A stretch of 51,756 nt of DNA, taken from assembly GCA_003246335.1 (NCBI GenBank), contig QKAR01000096.1, forward strand, positions 1-51,756, given 5' to 3'. Both the position numbers and the translations under genes were made by a program. Under the pieces are notes generated by a model. It was given only the letters and a program-made list of their open reading frames with translations. It searched no databases and was not told the origin of the DNA. Within the stretch, counting starts at the first letter, position 1. The number at the start of each line of letters is the position of its first letter. The stretch comes from Spirochaetales bacterium (lineage in GTDB: Bacteria; Spirochaetota; Spirochaetia; Treponematales; Treponemataceae). Positions 24,019 to 33,676 of this stretch are shown here, piece by piece.

Positions 24019-25515
24019 ATGATGAAACCGCGAAATTGGGCTTTATGCGCGTCTTTTCTTCTATTCGCCGCGTTTTCGCTATTCGCCAAAACGATCGGAA
24101 CGGGAACCATCAGCGTCACCTCGAGCGTCGTCGGTACGGAAATATTTCTCGACGGTATTTCCCTTGGGGCGGCGCCCGTCTCGCAAAGCGCGGTTCCCGT
24201 CGGCCTGCACCAAGTCGCTGCCGTTCGCGCGGGATACCGCGCGGAACGGCGCATCGTAACCATAACAGAAAGCGAAACCACGACCGTCCGCTTCGAACTC
24301 GCGGCGGCGAGCGGGACGCTTGAGATTCGTGGGCTTCCGCCGGAAACCCCGTGCGAGATTGAGGTCGCCGGGATTCGCGCCTCGGGGAACAGGATTATCC
24401 TGCCCGAAGGCGCGAGAACGGTACGGGTGCGGGTATTCGGGTACGAGGATAGCACTTTCATCGCGAGAATTACCGCCGATCGCGTGACCGAGGTCGAGGC
24501 GGAACTCACACCCGTCGGTTTCGCGGTCGAAAACCTGAAAGTTTCGAGAACGGCGTTCAACCCCGAAAATCCCGCGCCATACGGCTCGGTTAAATACCTT
24601 TTTTCGGCGAGCGCGCCGGGATCCGGAAAAATCACCGTTCTCGACGACCGGGGAAACGCGGTACGAACGATCGAGGTTGGTCCCTTCGCCGAGCGACGGC
24701 AAGCGGTTGATTGGGACGGTCGCGACGACCGGGGAGATCCCGTTCCCGAGGGAACCTACCGCGCGCGCCTCGACGCGGTTGGAAGGGACGGGACGAAGTC
24801 GCGCTCGGGGGACGCCACTACCCGCGTCGACGGGAAACGGCCCTTCCCTCCCGAAGGAGGGATTTTTTGCCCACCCGAAAGCGCCGCTCTCTCGTCGGCG
24901 GGCCCGAGAGGAACCGTCTCCTTTGGAGCGAACGCCCGCCTCTCGGACGGGGATTTCGGCTCGGGCATGCTCGCGAACGTTGGGATCGCGCCGAACGCCG
25001 AGATCTCCTGCGGAGCGGACCTTGGCGTGATCGGCGGAGAGCCGGCGATAGACGCGACGGCCGCGGTAAAATTTTCGGCCGTCGGCGGGCCCGTTGGCCG
25101 AGCTCTCGTCGCAGGATGGACGGGGAGAGCCGTCGGAACCGATGAGCTAAAAGACCGCGCCGGCCTTTTTTTCGCGCCCGCGGCGGGAGGGCGACTCGGC
25201 GCGTTCGGCTTAGGCCTTTCGCTTCCAATAGCGTTCGGCGACGCCTTCGGCCGATTCGATGACCCATATCTCACGGTCGGCGCCGCAGCCTCGATCGAGG
25301 CGCGCGAGGGAAATCTCGCGTGCGCGATTAGCGGGCGAATCGACTCGGACAGGCTCGACGGTCCCTTCGCCCCCGCCGAGCTTTGGCGAATCGGCGTTTT
25401 TTCCCGCTACGCGATTCCGCGCACCTTCGTGACCGTCGCGGCGGGCCTTGGTTGGAAATCCGCAGGCGGCGACGGCGCCCCGTTCGCGCAAGGCGGATTC
25501 GGCGTGCAGTTCTAG
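24019..25515 (+). CDS. Envelope protein with PEGA and FlgD-Ig-like domains and beta-rich C-terminus
   Basis: 498 residues from ATG 24019 (GGGAGGGG 8 bases upstream). A signal peptide (WALCASFLLFAAFSLFA) precedes two PEGA repeats at ~27-160. The first reads GTISVTSSVVGTEIFLDGISLGAAP..VPVGLHQVAAVRAGY; the second is more divergent. A FlgD-Ig/CHU-like segment lies at ~190-270 (FNPENPAPYGSVKYLFSAS..GKITVLDDRGNAVRTIEV..VDWDGRDDRGDPVPEGTYRARLDA). The C-terminal ~230 residues are Gly/Ala-rich alternating strands ending in GFGVQF, as in outer-membrane beta-barrels. It is a likely surface or outer-membrane protein of spirochaetal type. Its function is unknown. Confidence 0.78.
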   Translation: MMKPRNWALCASFLLFAAFSLFAKTIGTGTISVTSSVVGTEIFLDGISLGAAPVSQSAVPVGLHQVAAVRAGYRAERRIVTITESETTTVRFELAAASGTLEIRGLPPETPCEIEVAGIRASGNRIILPEGARTVRVRVFGYEDSTFIARITADRVTEVEAELTPVGFAVENLKVSRTAFNPENPAPYGSVKYLFSASAPGSGKITVLDDRGNAVRTIEVGPFAERRQAVDWDGRDDRGDPVPEGTYRARLDAVGRDGTKSRSGDATTRVDGKRPFPPEGGIFCPPESAALSSAGPRGTVSFGANARLSDGDFGSGMLANVGIAPNAEISCGADLGVIGGEPAIDATAAVKFSAVGGPVGRALVAGWTGRAVGTDELKDRAGLFFAPAAGGRLGAFGLGLSLPIAFGDAFGRFDDPYLTVGAAASIEAREGNLACAISGRIDSDRLDGPFAPAELWRIGVFSRYAIPRTFVTVAAGLGWKSAGGDGAPFAQGGFGVQF

Positions 25516-25525
25516 GGAGCATTCG

Positions 25526-27031
25526 ATGAACACGGGATTATTTCTGCTTTCGGGTTACATACTCAACTTTATCTTTATTTTTTACGTCCTTTTTTTCGAG
25601 AAGGACGACTCGGCGCGCAGATTCTCCTGGCTGCTCGCGATCGCCTTCGTGCCCGTCGCGGGAATACTCCTCTACGTGCTCCTTTCCGGGAATTTTTTCA
25701 CGCGGACGCGGCGCATGGTCGAGGCGACGCGGCGCGCCGACGAGCAGTATCGGGCGACGATCGGCGACCAATACCGCGAGCTCGGGGAGCTCAGGTCGAG
25801 CGGCCTCGTGCCGATGCTCGACGATTACGGCCAAATCGTGCAGCTCAACCTTCGCTACGGGAAAAGCCCCGTGCTCGCGGCGAACACCGTGCACGTGTTC
25901 ACCTCGGGCGAGGAAAAATACCGCTGCCTCTTCGCCGAGCTGCGAGCGGCGCGCGAGACGATCAACCTTTCGTACTTCATCATCCAAAACGACCAGACCG
26001 GCCATGAGCTGATTTCGATCCTTCGCGAAAAGGCCCTCGCCGGGGTTTCGATCCGGCTGCTCTACGATCACATCGGCTCGATACTCACTCCGGCGAGGCT
26101 CTTCTTCCCATTAAAGAGGGCGGGCGGGTTCGTCAATAAATTCTACCCGGTATCGATCATCAACCCCTTTTGGGTCAATTACCGCAACCACCGCAAGATC
26201 GTCGTCATCGACGGCAAGATCGGATATTTCGGGGGAATGAACATCGGAGACGAGTACGCGAACCGCAACCACGCGAGGAAATACCACTGGCGCGACACGC
26301 ACGCGCGCGTCGTCGGGCCGGCGGTCCAACTGCTGCAAAAGCAGTTTCTCGTCGACTGGCACGCCTCGACGAGGAAGGAAACTATCGAGACCGACGACGG
26401 GCGCGGCCGATCGTTTTTCCCGAAAAACGCGCAAACCGCGCCGCGCGAGGGGTTTCACCTTCCGGAAAATTCCCGGACGAACGACGTTACCATGCAAATC
26501 GTCGCGGCCGGTCCCGACGACATGAAGAACGACGAGATACGCGACGCCATGGCGCTCATGATACTGAAGGCGAAGAGAACCGTGTACGTCGAGACGCCGT
26601 ACTTCACGCCCGACGCCGTTTTCTTCAGCGCGCTCAAGACAGCGGCACTCTCCGGAACGGACGTGCGCGTCATCATCCCGGGAACGTGGGACAAGTGGTA
26701 CGCGCGCGAGGCTGCGATGACCTTTATCGGTGACCTCGTCGCGTGCGGAGTGAGATTCTTCGCGTATCCCGGGTTCATCCACTCGAAGCAGCTCGTAGTC
26801 GACGGGGTCGTCTCGACGCTCGGCTCGACGAACATCGACGCCCGGAGCTTCTCGCTGCACTTCGAGCTCAACGCCTTTTTTTACTCGGCCGAATTTGGCG
26901 CGAAGGCAGCGGGCCTTTTTCTCAAGGACGAGCGCGAGTCCACGCCGCTTACGAGCGAGTGGTTCTCGCGAGTCTCGATTATCCGCAAGGCATGGTGGAA
27001 TTTCATGCGCCTATTCGCGCCGCTTCTTTGA
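25526..27031 (+). CDS. cls: Cardiolipin synthase (phospholipase D family)
   Basis: Condenses two phosphatidylglycerols (or related lipids) to cardiolipin at the inner membrane. 501 residues, normal for bacterial Cls. There are two N-terminal membrane helices (~4-24 and ~34-54) and two complete HKD motifs: H222-x-K224-x4-D229 (NHRKIVVIDG) and H419-x-K421-x4-D426 (IHSKQLVVDG), each followed by GGMNIGDEY or GSTNIDARS. The start at 25526 follows GGGAG by 6 bases and lies 10 bases after the previous stop, so it is co-transcribed with the PEGA protein. Confidence 0.93.
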   Translation: MNTGLFLLSGYILNFIFIFYVLFFEKDDSARRFSWLLAIAFVPVAGILLYVLLSGNFFTRTRRMVEATRRADEQYRATIGDQYRELGELRSSGLVPMLDDYGQIVQLNLRYGKSPVLAANTVHVFTSGEEKYRCLFAELRAARETINLSYFIIQNDQTGHELISILREKALAGVSIRLLYDHIGSILTPARLFFPLKRAGGFVNKFYPVSIINPFWVNYRNHRKIVVIDGKIGYFGGMNIGDEYANRNHARKYHWRDTHARVVGPAVQLLQKQFLVDWHASTRKETIETDDGRGRSFFPKNAQTAPREGFHLPENSRTNDVTMQIVAAGPDDMKNDEIRDAMALMILKAKRTVYVETPYFTPDAVFFSALKTAALSGTDVRVIIPGTWDKWYAREAAMTFIGDLVACGVRFFAYPGFIHSKQLVVDGVVSTLGSTNIDARSFSLHFELNAFFYSAEFGAKAAGLFLKDERESTPLTSEWFSRVSIIRKAWWNFMRLFAPLL

Positions 27032-27036
27032 TGCGC

Positions 27037-27067
27037 GCTCTCGGCTCGCGCCCCGCAAGCCGAGAGC
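27037..27067. repeat. 10-bp hairpin after cls, no T-run
   Basis: GCTCTCGGCT (27037-27046) and AGCCGAGAGC (27058-27067) are perfect inverted arms with an 11-base GC-rich loop, starting 6 bases after the cls stop. The lack of a T-run argues against a simple intrinsic terminator. It may protect the mRNA 3' end or act with Rho. Confidence 0.6.
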
Positions 27068-27091
27068 GAGAGAGGGTGGAACCCGCGAGGC

Positions 27092-27120
27092 TTGATACGA
27101 CGGGGCCTTTCAGCTATCAT
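27092..27120 (+). promoter_or_regulatory. pfp promoter (TTGATA-17-TATCAT)
   Basis: TTGATA at 27092-27097, a 17-base spacer, and TATCAT at 27115-27120. The predicted leader is ~37 bases and contains AAGGAG before the ATG at 27164. Confidence 0.78.
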
Positions 27121-27163
27121 GAAAAAACGTTTTAGCCTCTTTTTTTTCTCAAGGAGATAACCC

Positions 27164-29050
27164 ATGAAATTATCGTCATTGCAAACCGCGCGCTATCAGT
27201 ACGCGCCGAAACTGCCCGCCATCCTTTCGGCGAAAATCGACTCCGTCGCGATCGAGACGGGGAAGGAAACTAAATCCGTCGCCGACCAGGCGGAGCTCAA
27301 GGAGCTTTTTAAGAATACCTACGGCAAACCGCTCGTAACCTTCGTGAAGGGAAAAAATAAGGACGTCGGCAAGAAGCTTCGCATCGGCGTTATCCTTTCG
27401 GGCGGCCAGGCCCCCGGCGGGCACAACGTCATCGCGGGCATCTTCGACGGCGTGAAGAAGGGCAACAAAGAATCGAAGCTCTTCGGTTTCCTCGGCGGAC
27501 CGTCCGGGCTCGTCGACGGCAAATACGTCGAGATCAAGGATAAGTTCATGGACGAATACCGCAACACCGGCGGGTTCGACATCATCGGCTCGGGGCGCAC
27601 CAAGATCGAGACCCCCGAGCAGTACGCGGCTTCCATGGCCACGGCGAAAAAAATGAAGCTTGACGCCATCGTCATCATCGGCGGAGACGACTCGAACACG
27701 AACGCCGCCCTTCTCGCCGAGCGCTTTTCCGCCGCCGGCATGGGTACCCAGGTCATCGGCGTTCCGAAGACCATCGACGGAGACCTCAAGAACGAGATGA
27801 TCGAGACCTCCTTCGGCTTCGACACCGCGTGCAAGACCTACTCCGAGCTCATCGGCAACATCGAGCGCGACGCGAACAGCGCGAAAAAATACTGGCACTT
27901 CGTCAAGCTCATGGGCCGCTCCGCGAGCCACATCGCCCTCGAGTGCGCCCTTCAGACCCAGCCCAACGTCTGCCTCATCTCCGAAGAGGTCGAGGAAAAG
28001 AAGATGACCCTGCGGCAGATCACCGACTACATCGCCGGAGTCGTCGCCAAGCGCGCCGCGAACGGCGACAACTTCGGCGTAGCCCTCATCCCCGAAGGCC
28101 TCGTCGAGTTCGTTCCCGAGATGAAAACGCTCATCGCCGAGCTCAACGACCTCATGGCGAAAAAGGCCGACGAGTTCGCGAAGCTCGCCGATTTCGACGC
28201 CCAGAAAACCTGGCTCTCGAAAAACCTCTCGAAAATTTCCGCCGAGACTTTCGCCACGCTCCCCGCCGGAATCGCCACGCAATTCCTCAAGGACCGCGAT
28301 CCCCACGGAAACGTCCAAGTCTCGCTCATCGAGACCGAAAAGCTCCTCTCCAGCCTCGTCGAGGGCAAGCTGAAGGAAATGAAAAAAGCCGGAACCTACA
28401 CCGGTAAGTTCAGCGCGCTCCACCACTTCTTCGGCTATGAAGGCCGCTGCGCGTTCCCCTCGAACTTCGACGCCGATTACTGCTACTCGCTCGGCTTCGC
28501 CGCCTTCGTGCTCGTCGCGGGCGGTCTCACCGGGTACCTCTCGTCCGTTCGCAATCTCACCGCGCCCGCGAAAGACTGGGTCGCCGGCGGCGTTCCGCTG
28601 ACTATGATGATGAACATGGAACAGCGCCACGGCTCAAAGAAACCCGTTATCCGAAAGGCTCTCGTTGAGCTTGAGGGAAAACCGTTCAAGGAATTCGCGA
28701 AGAACCGCGAGGATTGGGCCGTCAAGACCGCCTTCGCCTATCCCGGAGCGATCCAGTACTACGGACCGACCGAGGTTTGCGACCAGCCGACGAAGACGCT
28801 CCAGCTTGAGCGAAAACCGATGAAGGCGAGCGCCGCGAAGTCGGCTAAGGCGACCAAGCCCGCCAAGGCGGAAAAGGCCGCTAAGTCCGAAAAGCCCGCG
28901 AAAGCGGTGGCGGATAAACCCGCGGCGAAAACGGCGAAAGCCGGTCGCCCCGCGAAGGCCGCAAAAGCCGTCGCCGAGAAACCCGCCGCGGACAAGCCCG
29001 CGAAACCCGCCAAGGCGAAAGGCCCCAAGGCTAAGAAGGCCGTCAAGTAA
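27164..29050 (+). CDS. pfp: Pyrophosphate-dependent phosphofructokinase with Lys/Ala-rich C-terminal tail
   Basis: PPi + fructose-6-phosphate to fructose-1,6-bisphosphate, the spirochaetal replacement for ATP-PFK. 628 residues. The catalytic core (~1-545) shows [28 protein letters not shown] (the second Asp of GGDD marks PPi use), [10 protein letters not shown] with the catalytic Asp, and [15 protein letters not shown]. It belongs to the long plant/spirochaete type of ~555 residues. The last ~80 residues are almost only Lys, Ala and Pro in KPAK/AKAEK-type repeats, like histone H1 or HU-tail sequences, and are outside the enzyme fold. It has its own promoter and terminator, so it is monocistronic. 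Confidence 0.94.
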   Translation: MKLSSLQTARYQYAPKLPAILSAKIDSVAIETGKETKSVADQAELKELFKNTYGKPLVTFVKGKNKDVGKKLRIGVILSGGQAPGGHNVIAGIFDGVKKGNKESKLFGFLGGPSGLVDGKYVEIKDKFMDEYRNTGGFDIIGSGRTKIETPEQYAASMATAKKMKLDAIVIIGGDDSNTNAALLAERFSAAGMGTQVIGVPKTIDGDLKNEMIETSFGFDTACKTYSELIGNIERDANSAKKYWHFVKLMGRSASHIALECALQTQPNVCLISEEVEEKKMTLRQITDYIAGVVAKRAANGDNFGVALIPEGLVEFVPEMKTLIAELNDLMAKKADEFAKLADFDAQKTWLSKNLSKISAETFATLPAGIATQFLKDRDPHGNVQVSLIETEKLLSSLVEGKLKEMKKAGTYTGKFSALHHFFGYEGRCAFPSNFDADYCYSLGFAAFVLVAGGLTGYLSSVRNLTAPAKDWVAGGVPLTMMMNMEQRHGSKKPVIRKALVELEGKPFKEFAKNREDWAVKTAFAYPGAIQYYGPTEVCDQPTKTLQLERKPMKASAAKSAKATKPAKAEKAAKSEKPAKAVADKPAAKTAKAGRPAKAAKAVAEKPAADKPAKPAKAKGPKAKKAVK

Positions 29051-29080
29051 GTTTGACCCGGATCTTGGGTCCGGAAACTG

Positions 29081-29124
29081 AAAAGCCGCCGATCGAGCGC
29101 AAGCGAAGATCGACGGCTTTTTTT
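29081..29124 (+). terminator. Intrinsic terminator after pfp
   Basis: AAAAGCCG-C-CGATC and GATCG-A-CGGCTTTT arms (one mismatch) enclose a ~13-base loop, followed by a seven-T run. The T-run contains the stop codon of the convergent phosphoesterase gene. Confidence 0.85.
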
Positions 29125-30121
29125 ATCGAATGTCGTACGAGAGGCCCGCGTCGCCGTTCTCGAGAACCGTACGAACGCCGATTGTCCCGTCGTCCATCGC
29201 GAGGGTAATGGCGGTAACGCCCCAGTCTACCGCCGGACGATTCTTATTTTTTCGGCGAACGACGTTTTCGCCCGAAAGCGCGCCGTAGGAAAGCGATAGG
29301 GATTTTCGCGCGGCGTGGTACACGATACCGTCAACCTCGCACGAGAAATTATTGCTGTGATCGTGACCGAAAAAGCAGGCCTTCACCGACCGCATCGCGC
29401 GAAATCCCGTGTGCACGCGCCCTTCGTCGGAATCCGAGCACACGCTTTCGTGGGCGAAACCCGCGATGTCGCCGCTTTTCGCGCGTTGGCCCGCCTCGCG
29501 CACGGGCCGATGCATAAAGCACACCGCCGGCGTCTTAAACCCGTAACGGGCGCACACTTCCCGACCCCAATCGAGCACGATCGGCGACACGTGTTCGCGC
29601 GTGCCCGAATTAAGGAAAAACACGATCCAGGCAGGCCGTTCGCCGGCGCGTGGTTCCTCGTTTCCGTCATATATCTCGATCGCGTAATTTCCCGAAAGAT
29701 TCGAATCGTCAAACGCCTCCCGCTCGACGGCAGCGCCGGCGCGCGATACGAAAAAGTCACGAGAACGGGCATAGAGGATGCGCGGGCATGCGTCGAGGTA
29801 ATCCTCGACATCCGGCAAATACTCCGGCAGGGCGTCGAGATCGTGGTTTCCCCAAGTGAATGCCCACGGCCACTCGGAACCGACGAAGCGCATGTATTGA
29901 TCGATCGCCGGGATCGGAGAGAATCGCTTGCGCTGGCAAAAAAGGTCCCCGGTGTTTACCGCGACGTCCGGGCCAATTGACCGCATGACGCGCCGCAATC
30001 GCCGCAGATGCCACTCTTTGAGGAAATATCGATACGCCAGATGCAAATCGGTGACCTGGGCCATCTTAAAAGTCGCGCCGGAAAATCGCAGCCGAAGGAT
30101 CGGTTCTTTGAGAGGTTTCAT
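29123..30121 (-). CDS. Calcineurin-like metallophosphoesterase
   Basis: 332 residues with all five metal and phosphate motifs of the family: TDLHL, NTGDLF, TWGNHD, CFMHRP and FFGHDHSNNF. It is probably cytoplasmic, as no signal peptide is seen. The architecture resembles the phosphohydrolase group of DCR2/PAP-like enzymes (purple-acid-phosphatase related), but the substrate is unknown. The start is ATG 30121, without a Shine-Dalgarno. A CATACT -10 box lies at 30136-30131, 9 bases upstream, so a leaderless transcript is possible, though no good -35 is seen. It is convergent with pfp and divergent from the HtrA gene. Confidence 0.85.
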   Translation of the reverse strand: MKPLKEPILRLRFSGATFKMAQVTDLHLAYRYFLKEWHLRRLRRVMRSIGPDVAVNTGDLFCQRKRFSPIPAIDQYMRFVGSEWPWAFTWGNHDLDALPEYLPDVEDYLDACPRILYARSRDFFVSRAGAAVEREAFDDSNLSGNYAIEIYDGNEEPRAGERPAWIVFFLNSGTREHVSPIVLDWGREVCARYGFKTPAVCFMHRPVREAGQRAKSGDIAGFAHESVCSDSDEGRVHTGFRAMRSVKACFFGHDHSNNFSCEVDGIVYHAARKSLSLSYGALSGENVVRRKNKNRPAVDWGVTAITLAMDDGTIGVRTVLENGDAGLSYDIR

Positions 30122-30239
30122 ACGAAAACGAGTATGCTCCGACGAAGCGGGGCAATGGCGAAAGAGACGTGAAAAAAAAGTTATTTTTCCGTGAGAAGGG
30201 TCCCGAGAGGGATTAATGGCGGAGACGCGACTATACCGA

Positions 30240-30269
30240 TTGCCGAATCAACTTTGTTTTCACTATATT
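30240..30269 (+). promoter_or_regulatory. Promoter of the degP/htrA-uvrB unit (TTGCCG-18-TATATT)
   Basis: TTGCCG at 30240-30245, an 18-base spacer, and TATATT at 30264-30269, in an AT-rich patch. The leader is ~57 bases. The remaining 30137-30239 stretch shows no gene. Confidence 0.55.
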
Positions 30270-30332
30270 TAACATATTCGCGAAACCGTTCGCGCCGCTT
30301 CGTCGACGGCGTTTTCATAAGGAGTGCCTACC

Positions 30333-31589
30333 ATGCGTCTCTATAGCCGAAATCAGGTCATCGGAATCGTGCTCGTGGCGATATCGCTCACGAGCCTCGG
30401 GGTCGTCGCCGCGCAGAAATTCGCCCCAAACGGCTTCAGCGCTTTCGTGGGGCACAAGGCCGCCGCGCGGGCCGAAACGCTTCCCTCTGACGAGGGATCG
30501 GCGCTCCCGGAAGATTCGTCTTTCGCCTTGCAGACTAACGCCCCGCAGGCGGTTCTCGTCAGCGACCCGACGACCGGGTACACGCAGGACGAGGCGCAGA
30601 ATATCTCGGTATACTCAAACACGAACGAGGCCGTCGTGAACATCACGACCGAGACGGTCGGCGTCAACTGGTTCCTCGAGCCCGTGCCCCAAGAAGGCGG
30701 TTCAGGCTCCGGTTCCATCATCGACACGCGCGGCTACGTCGTCACGAACCGGCACGTCATCGCCGACGCGGTGAAAATTTACGTGTCCCTTTCCGACGGT
30801 AGCCAGTATGAGGGCAAAATAATCGGAATAGACGCCGAGAACGACATCGCCGTCCTCAAATTCGACCCGCCGGCGAACATGGCGCTCAAGACGATCCCGT
30901 TCGGCGATTCCTCCTCGCTGAAAGTCGGGCAGAAAGTCCTCGCGATCGGCAATCCGTTCGGCCTTGAGCGCACGCTCACGACCGGCATCGTCTCCGCCCT
31001 CGGCAGGCCCATTAAGACCGAGACGGGCACCATCATCAAAGACATGATCCAAACCGATACAGCGATAAATCCCGGCAACTCGGGCGGACCCCTCCTCGAT
31101 ACGCAAGGCCGCATGATCGGCATTAACACGATGATTTACTCGACGTCCGGCAGTTCCGCCGGCATCGGTTTCTCCATTCCGGTAAACACGGCCAAGCGCG
31201 TCGTATCGGAGCTCATCCAATACGGCAAGGTTCGCCGCGGTTCCATCGACGCGGAACTTTTCCAGCTCAACTCCTCGATAGCGACCTACGCGCGGCTTTC
31301 CACCGATAAAGGCTTGCTGGTCTCGCGCGTCCAAAAGGGAAGCAACGCCGAAAAAGCGGGAATCAAGGGCGGTACCGATGGCGTCCGCTACGGATCGAGC
31401 CGCAACAGCACGGTCATTTATCTCGGCGGCGATGTCATCACCTCGATCGGCGGCGTCGCGACCGACACGCTCGCCGACTACTATTCGGCTCTCGAGTCGC
31501 GAAAGCCGGGCGAAACCGTCGAGGTTACCGTGCTTCGGGGCAAGCAGCAAATATCGCTCAAGCTCACGCTCTCCGAACGGGAGAATTGA
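30333..31589 (+). CDS. DegP/HtrA-family periplasmic serine protease with PDZ domain
   Basis: 418 residues. An N-terminal signal anchor (QVIGIVLVAISLTSLGVVAA) is followed by a ~60-residue linker and a trypsin-like domain with triad H141 (TNRHVI), D171 (ENDIAVLKF) and S250 (NPGNSGGPL). One PDZ domain (~300-415) ends the protein. It degrades or refolds misfolded envelope proteins. The start at ATG 30333 has AAGGAG 8 bases upstream; GTG 30324 overlaps that site and is not favoured. The stop TGA shares its A with the uvrB ATG, so uvrB is translationally coupled to it. Confidence 0.92.
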   Translation: MRLYSRNQVIGIVLVAISLTSLGVVAAQKFAPNGFSAFVGHKAAARAETLPSDEGSALPEDSSFALQTNAPQAVLVSDPTTGYTQDEAQNISVYSNTNEAVVNITTETVGVNWFLEPVPQEGGSGSGSIIDTRGYVVTNRHVIADAVKIYVSLSDGSQYEGKIIGIDAENDIAVLKFDPPANMALKTIPFGDSSSLKVGQKVLAIGNPFGLERTLTTGIVSALGRPIKTETGTIIKDMIQTDTAINPGNSGGPLLDTQGRMIGINTMIYSTSGSSAGIGFSIPVNTAKRVVSELIQYGKVRRGSIDAELFQLNSSIATYARLSTDKGLLVSRVQKGSNAEKAGIKGGTDGVRYGSSRNSTVIYLGGDVITSIGGVATDTLADYYSALESRKPGETVEVTVLRGKQQISLKLTLSEREN

Positions 31590-33577
31590 TGCGGCCATTC
31601 AAGGTAGAGTCCGAATACGAGCCTGCGGGCGACCAGGGAGCCGCCATAGACGCGCTTTCCGCGGGCGTGCTCGAGGGCGATCGCTTCCAGACGCTCAAAG
31701 GCGTCACCGGTAGCGGCAAAACTTTCACGATGGCGAAAATCATCGAGAAAGTGCAGCGCCCGACGCTCGTCATCAGCCATAATAAGACGCTCGCCGCCCA
31801 GCTCTACCGCGAATTCAAGGGATTTTTCCCGAATAACGCCGTCGAGTATTTCGTCTCGTATTACGACTACTATCAGCCGGAAGCCTACGTTCCCGCGCGA
31901 GATCTCTACATCGAAAAGGACGCGTCGATTAACGACGAAATCGACCGCATGCGGCTTTCCGCCACGTTCAGCCTGATGGAGAGAAAAGACGTCATCGTCG
32001 TATCGACCGTCTCGTGCATTTACGGCCTCGGCTTGCCCGAATCCTACCGCGACATGAGGATCACCGTCGAAAAGGGAAAATCCTTCAATCCCGACGAGCT
32101 CAAGAAACGCCTCGTGTCGCTCCAATACGAGCGCAATGACGCGGTGCTCGAGCGCGGTCGATTCCGCTCGCGCGGCGACACGCTCGAAATTTTCCCCGCC
32201 TACCTCGAGGATGCCTATCGCATCGAATTCGACTGGGAGCAAATCACGCGCATCAGAAAGTTCAATCCCATTTCCGGCGAGATCACGACGGAGTTCGACG
32301 AGCTTTCGATATACCCCGCGAAACACTTCGTCATGCGCGAGGACGCCATCCCGAACGCCCTCCAGCGAATCCGCGAGCAGCTCGACGAACAGCTCGTCCG
32401 CATGAAAAACCAGGGGAAATTGCTTGAGGCCGAGCGGCTCAAAACCCGTACCGAATACGATCTCGAAATGCTCGGCGAAATGGGCTATTGCCCCGGTATC
32501 GAAAACTATTCCGCCCCGATCGCCGGCAGAAATCCCGGCGACCCGCCGGCGACGCTCTTTCATTATTTCCCGGACGACTTTCTCCTTTTCATGGACGAAA
32601 GCCACGTCACTTGGAGCCAAATCGGCGCCATGTACGAGGGCGACCGCTCGCGCAAGCAAAACCTCGTCGATTTCGGTTTCCGCCTGCCGTGCGCCCTCGA
32701 TAATCGCCCGCTCAAGATGGCCGAGTTCGAGGGAATGCTCAACCAGGCGATTTTCGTGTCGGCGACACCCCGCGACGAGGAGCTGAAAAGATCGAAGCGC
32801 GTCGTCGAGCAGGTAATCCGGCCGACCGGCCTCCTCGACCCGAAAGTCGAGGTTCGAGCGAGCGAGGGACAGATGGAGGATATTTACCGCGAAGTCAAGC
32901 TCCGCATCGAGCGCGACGAGCGGAGCCTCATCCTCACCCTTACCAAACGCATGGCCGAAGACCTTACCGACTATTTGAGCGGACTCGGCCTCAAGGTGAA
33001 ATACATACATTCCGAAGTCGAGACGATCGAGCGCGTTGAAATCCTAAAAGGCTTGCGGACCGGAGAGTTCGATATCCTCATCGGCATTAACCTCCTGCGC
33101 GAGGGCATCGATTTGCCGGAAGTCTCGTTCATCGGGATTCTCGACGCCGATAAAATCGGGTTCCTGCGGTCGACGACGAGTCTCGTGCAGATCATCGGGC
33201 GCGCGGCGCGCAACCAGAACGGCGCGGTCGTCATGTACGCGGACCGCATGAGCGACGCGATGAAAGAGGCGATCGGGGAAACCGACCGCAGGCGCGCGAT
33301 TCAGGAAGCGTGGAACGCCGAGCATGGCGTGACGCCCACGACGGTCAAAAAAGCGATAAACGACATTCTCACGCGCGAGGCGGAAATTAAGGAAGAGGCG
33401 ACCGACGCCGAGATGGGCGCGCTCATCAATAGCGCGAACCTGTTGATACCGGCGGACCGCAAAAAACTCATTAAGCGGCTGACCGCCCAAATGGCGGAGT
33501 TCGCCGAGCATCTCCAATACGAGGAAGCCGCGCGCGTCCGCGACAAAATCGCCGAGATTAAGCGCATGGGCGAATAG
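31589..33577 (+). CDS. uvrB: Excinuclease ABC subunit B
   Basis: Damage-verification helicase of nucleotide excision repair. 662 residues, normal length. Walker A is GVTGSGKT (K44). The beta-hairpin region is YYDYYQPEAYVP. DESH-type motif II is MDESHVTWSQ, the motif IV-VI region includes GINLLREGIDLPEVSFIGILDADKIGFLRS and QIIGRAARN, and the C-terminal UVR domain is MAEFAEHLQYEEAARVRDKIAEIK. The ATG at 31589 has GGAG 5 bases upstream. It is followed by a bidirectional terminator. Confidence 0.97.
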   Translation: MRPFKVESEYEPAGDQGAAIDALSAGVLEGDRFQTLKGVTGSGKTFTMAKIIEKVQRPTLVISHNKTLAAQLYREFKGFFPNNAVEYFVSYYDYYQPEAYVPARDLYIEKDASINDEIDRMRLSATFSLMERKDVIVVSTVSCIYGLGLPESYRDMRITVEKGKSFNPDELKKRLVSLQYERNDAVLERGRFRSRGDTLEIFPAYLEDAYRIEFDWEQITRIRKFNPISGEITTEFDELSIYPAKHFVMREDAIPNALQRIREQLDEQLVRMKNQGKLLEAERLKTRTEYDLEMLGEMGYCPGIENYSAPIAGRNPGDPPATLFHYFPDDFLLFMDESHVTWSQIGAMYEGDRSRKQNLVDFGFRLPCALDNRPLKMAEFEGMLNQAIFVSATPRDEELKRSKRVVEQVIRPTGLLDPKVEVRASEGQMEDIYREVKLRIERDERSLILTLTKRMAEDLTDYLSGLGLKVKYIHSEVETIERVEILKGLRTGEFDILIGINLLREGIDLPEVSFIGILDADKIGFLRSTTSLVQIIGRAARNQNGAVVMYADRMSDAMKEAIGETDRRRAIQEAWNAEHGVTPTTVKKAINDILTREAEIKEEATDAEMGALINSANLLIPADRKKLIKRLTAQMAEFAEHLQYEEAARVRDKIAEIKRMGE

Positions 33578-33611
33578 CGCCAAAAAGAGGACGCGAGACC
33601 GCGCGCTTATA

Positions 33612-33646
33612 AAAAAAACCGACGGGAACTTTCCGTCGGTTTTTTT
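33612..33646. terminator. Bidirectional intrinsic terminator between uvrB and the FAD oxidoreductase
   Basis: CCGACGG and CCGTCGG arms with a 7-base loop, flanked by an A8 run on the left and a T8 run on the right, serve both convergent transcripts. Confidence 0.9.
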
Positions 33647-33676
33647 TATTTCAAAAGCGCGCGAATCCACGACTTT

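Noticed and set aside
27176-28630. Long open frame (484 codons) antisense to pfp
   Set aside because: It mirrors the codon bias of the highly GC-rich pfp gene. Its protein is rich in Asp, Glu, Gly and Val without known motifs, and no promoter or ribosome site is seen.
31481-33010. 509-codon open frame antisense to uvrB
   Set aside because: Same cause: the third-position bias of uvrB keeps the opposite strand open. There are no family motifs, and it spans the htrA/uvrB junction.
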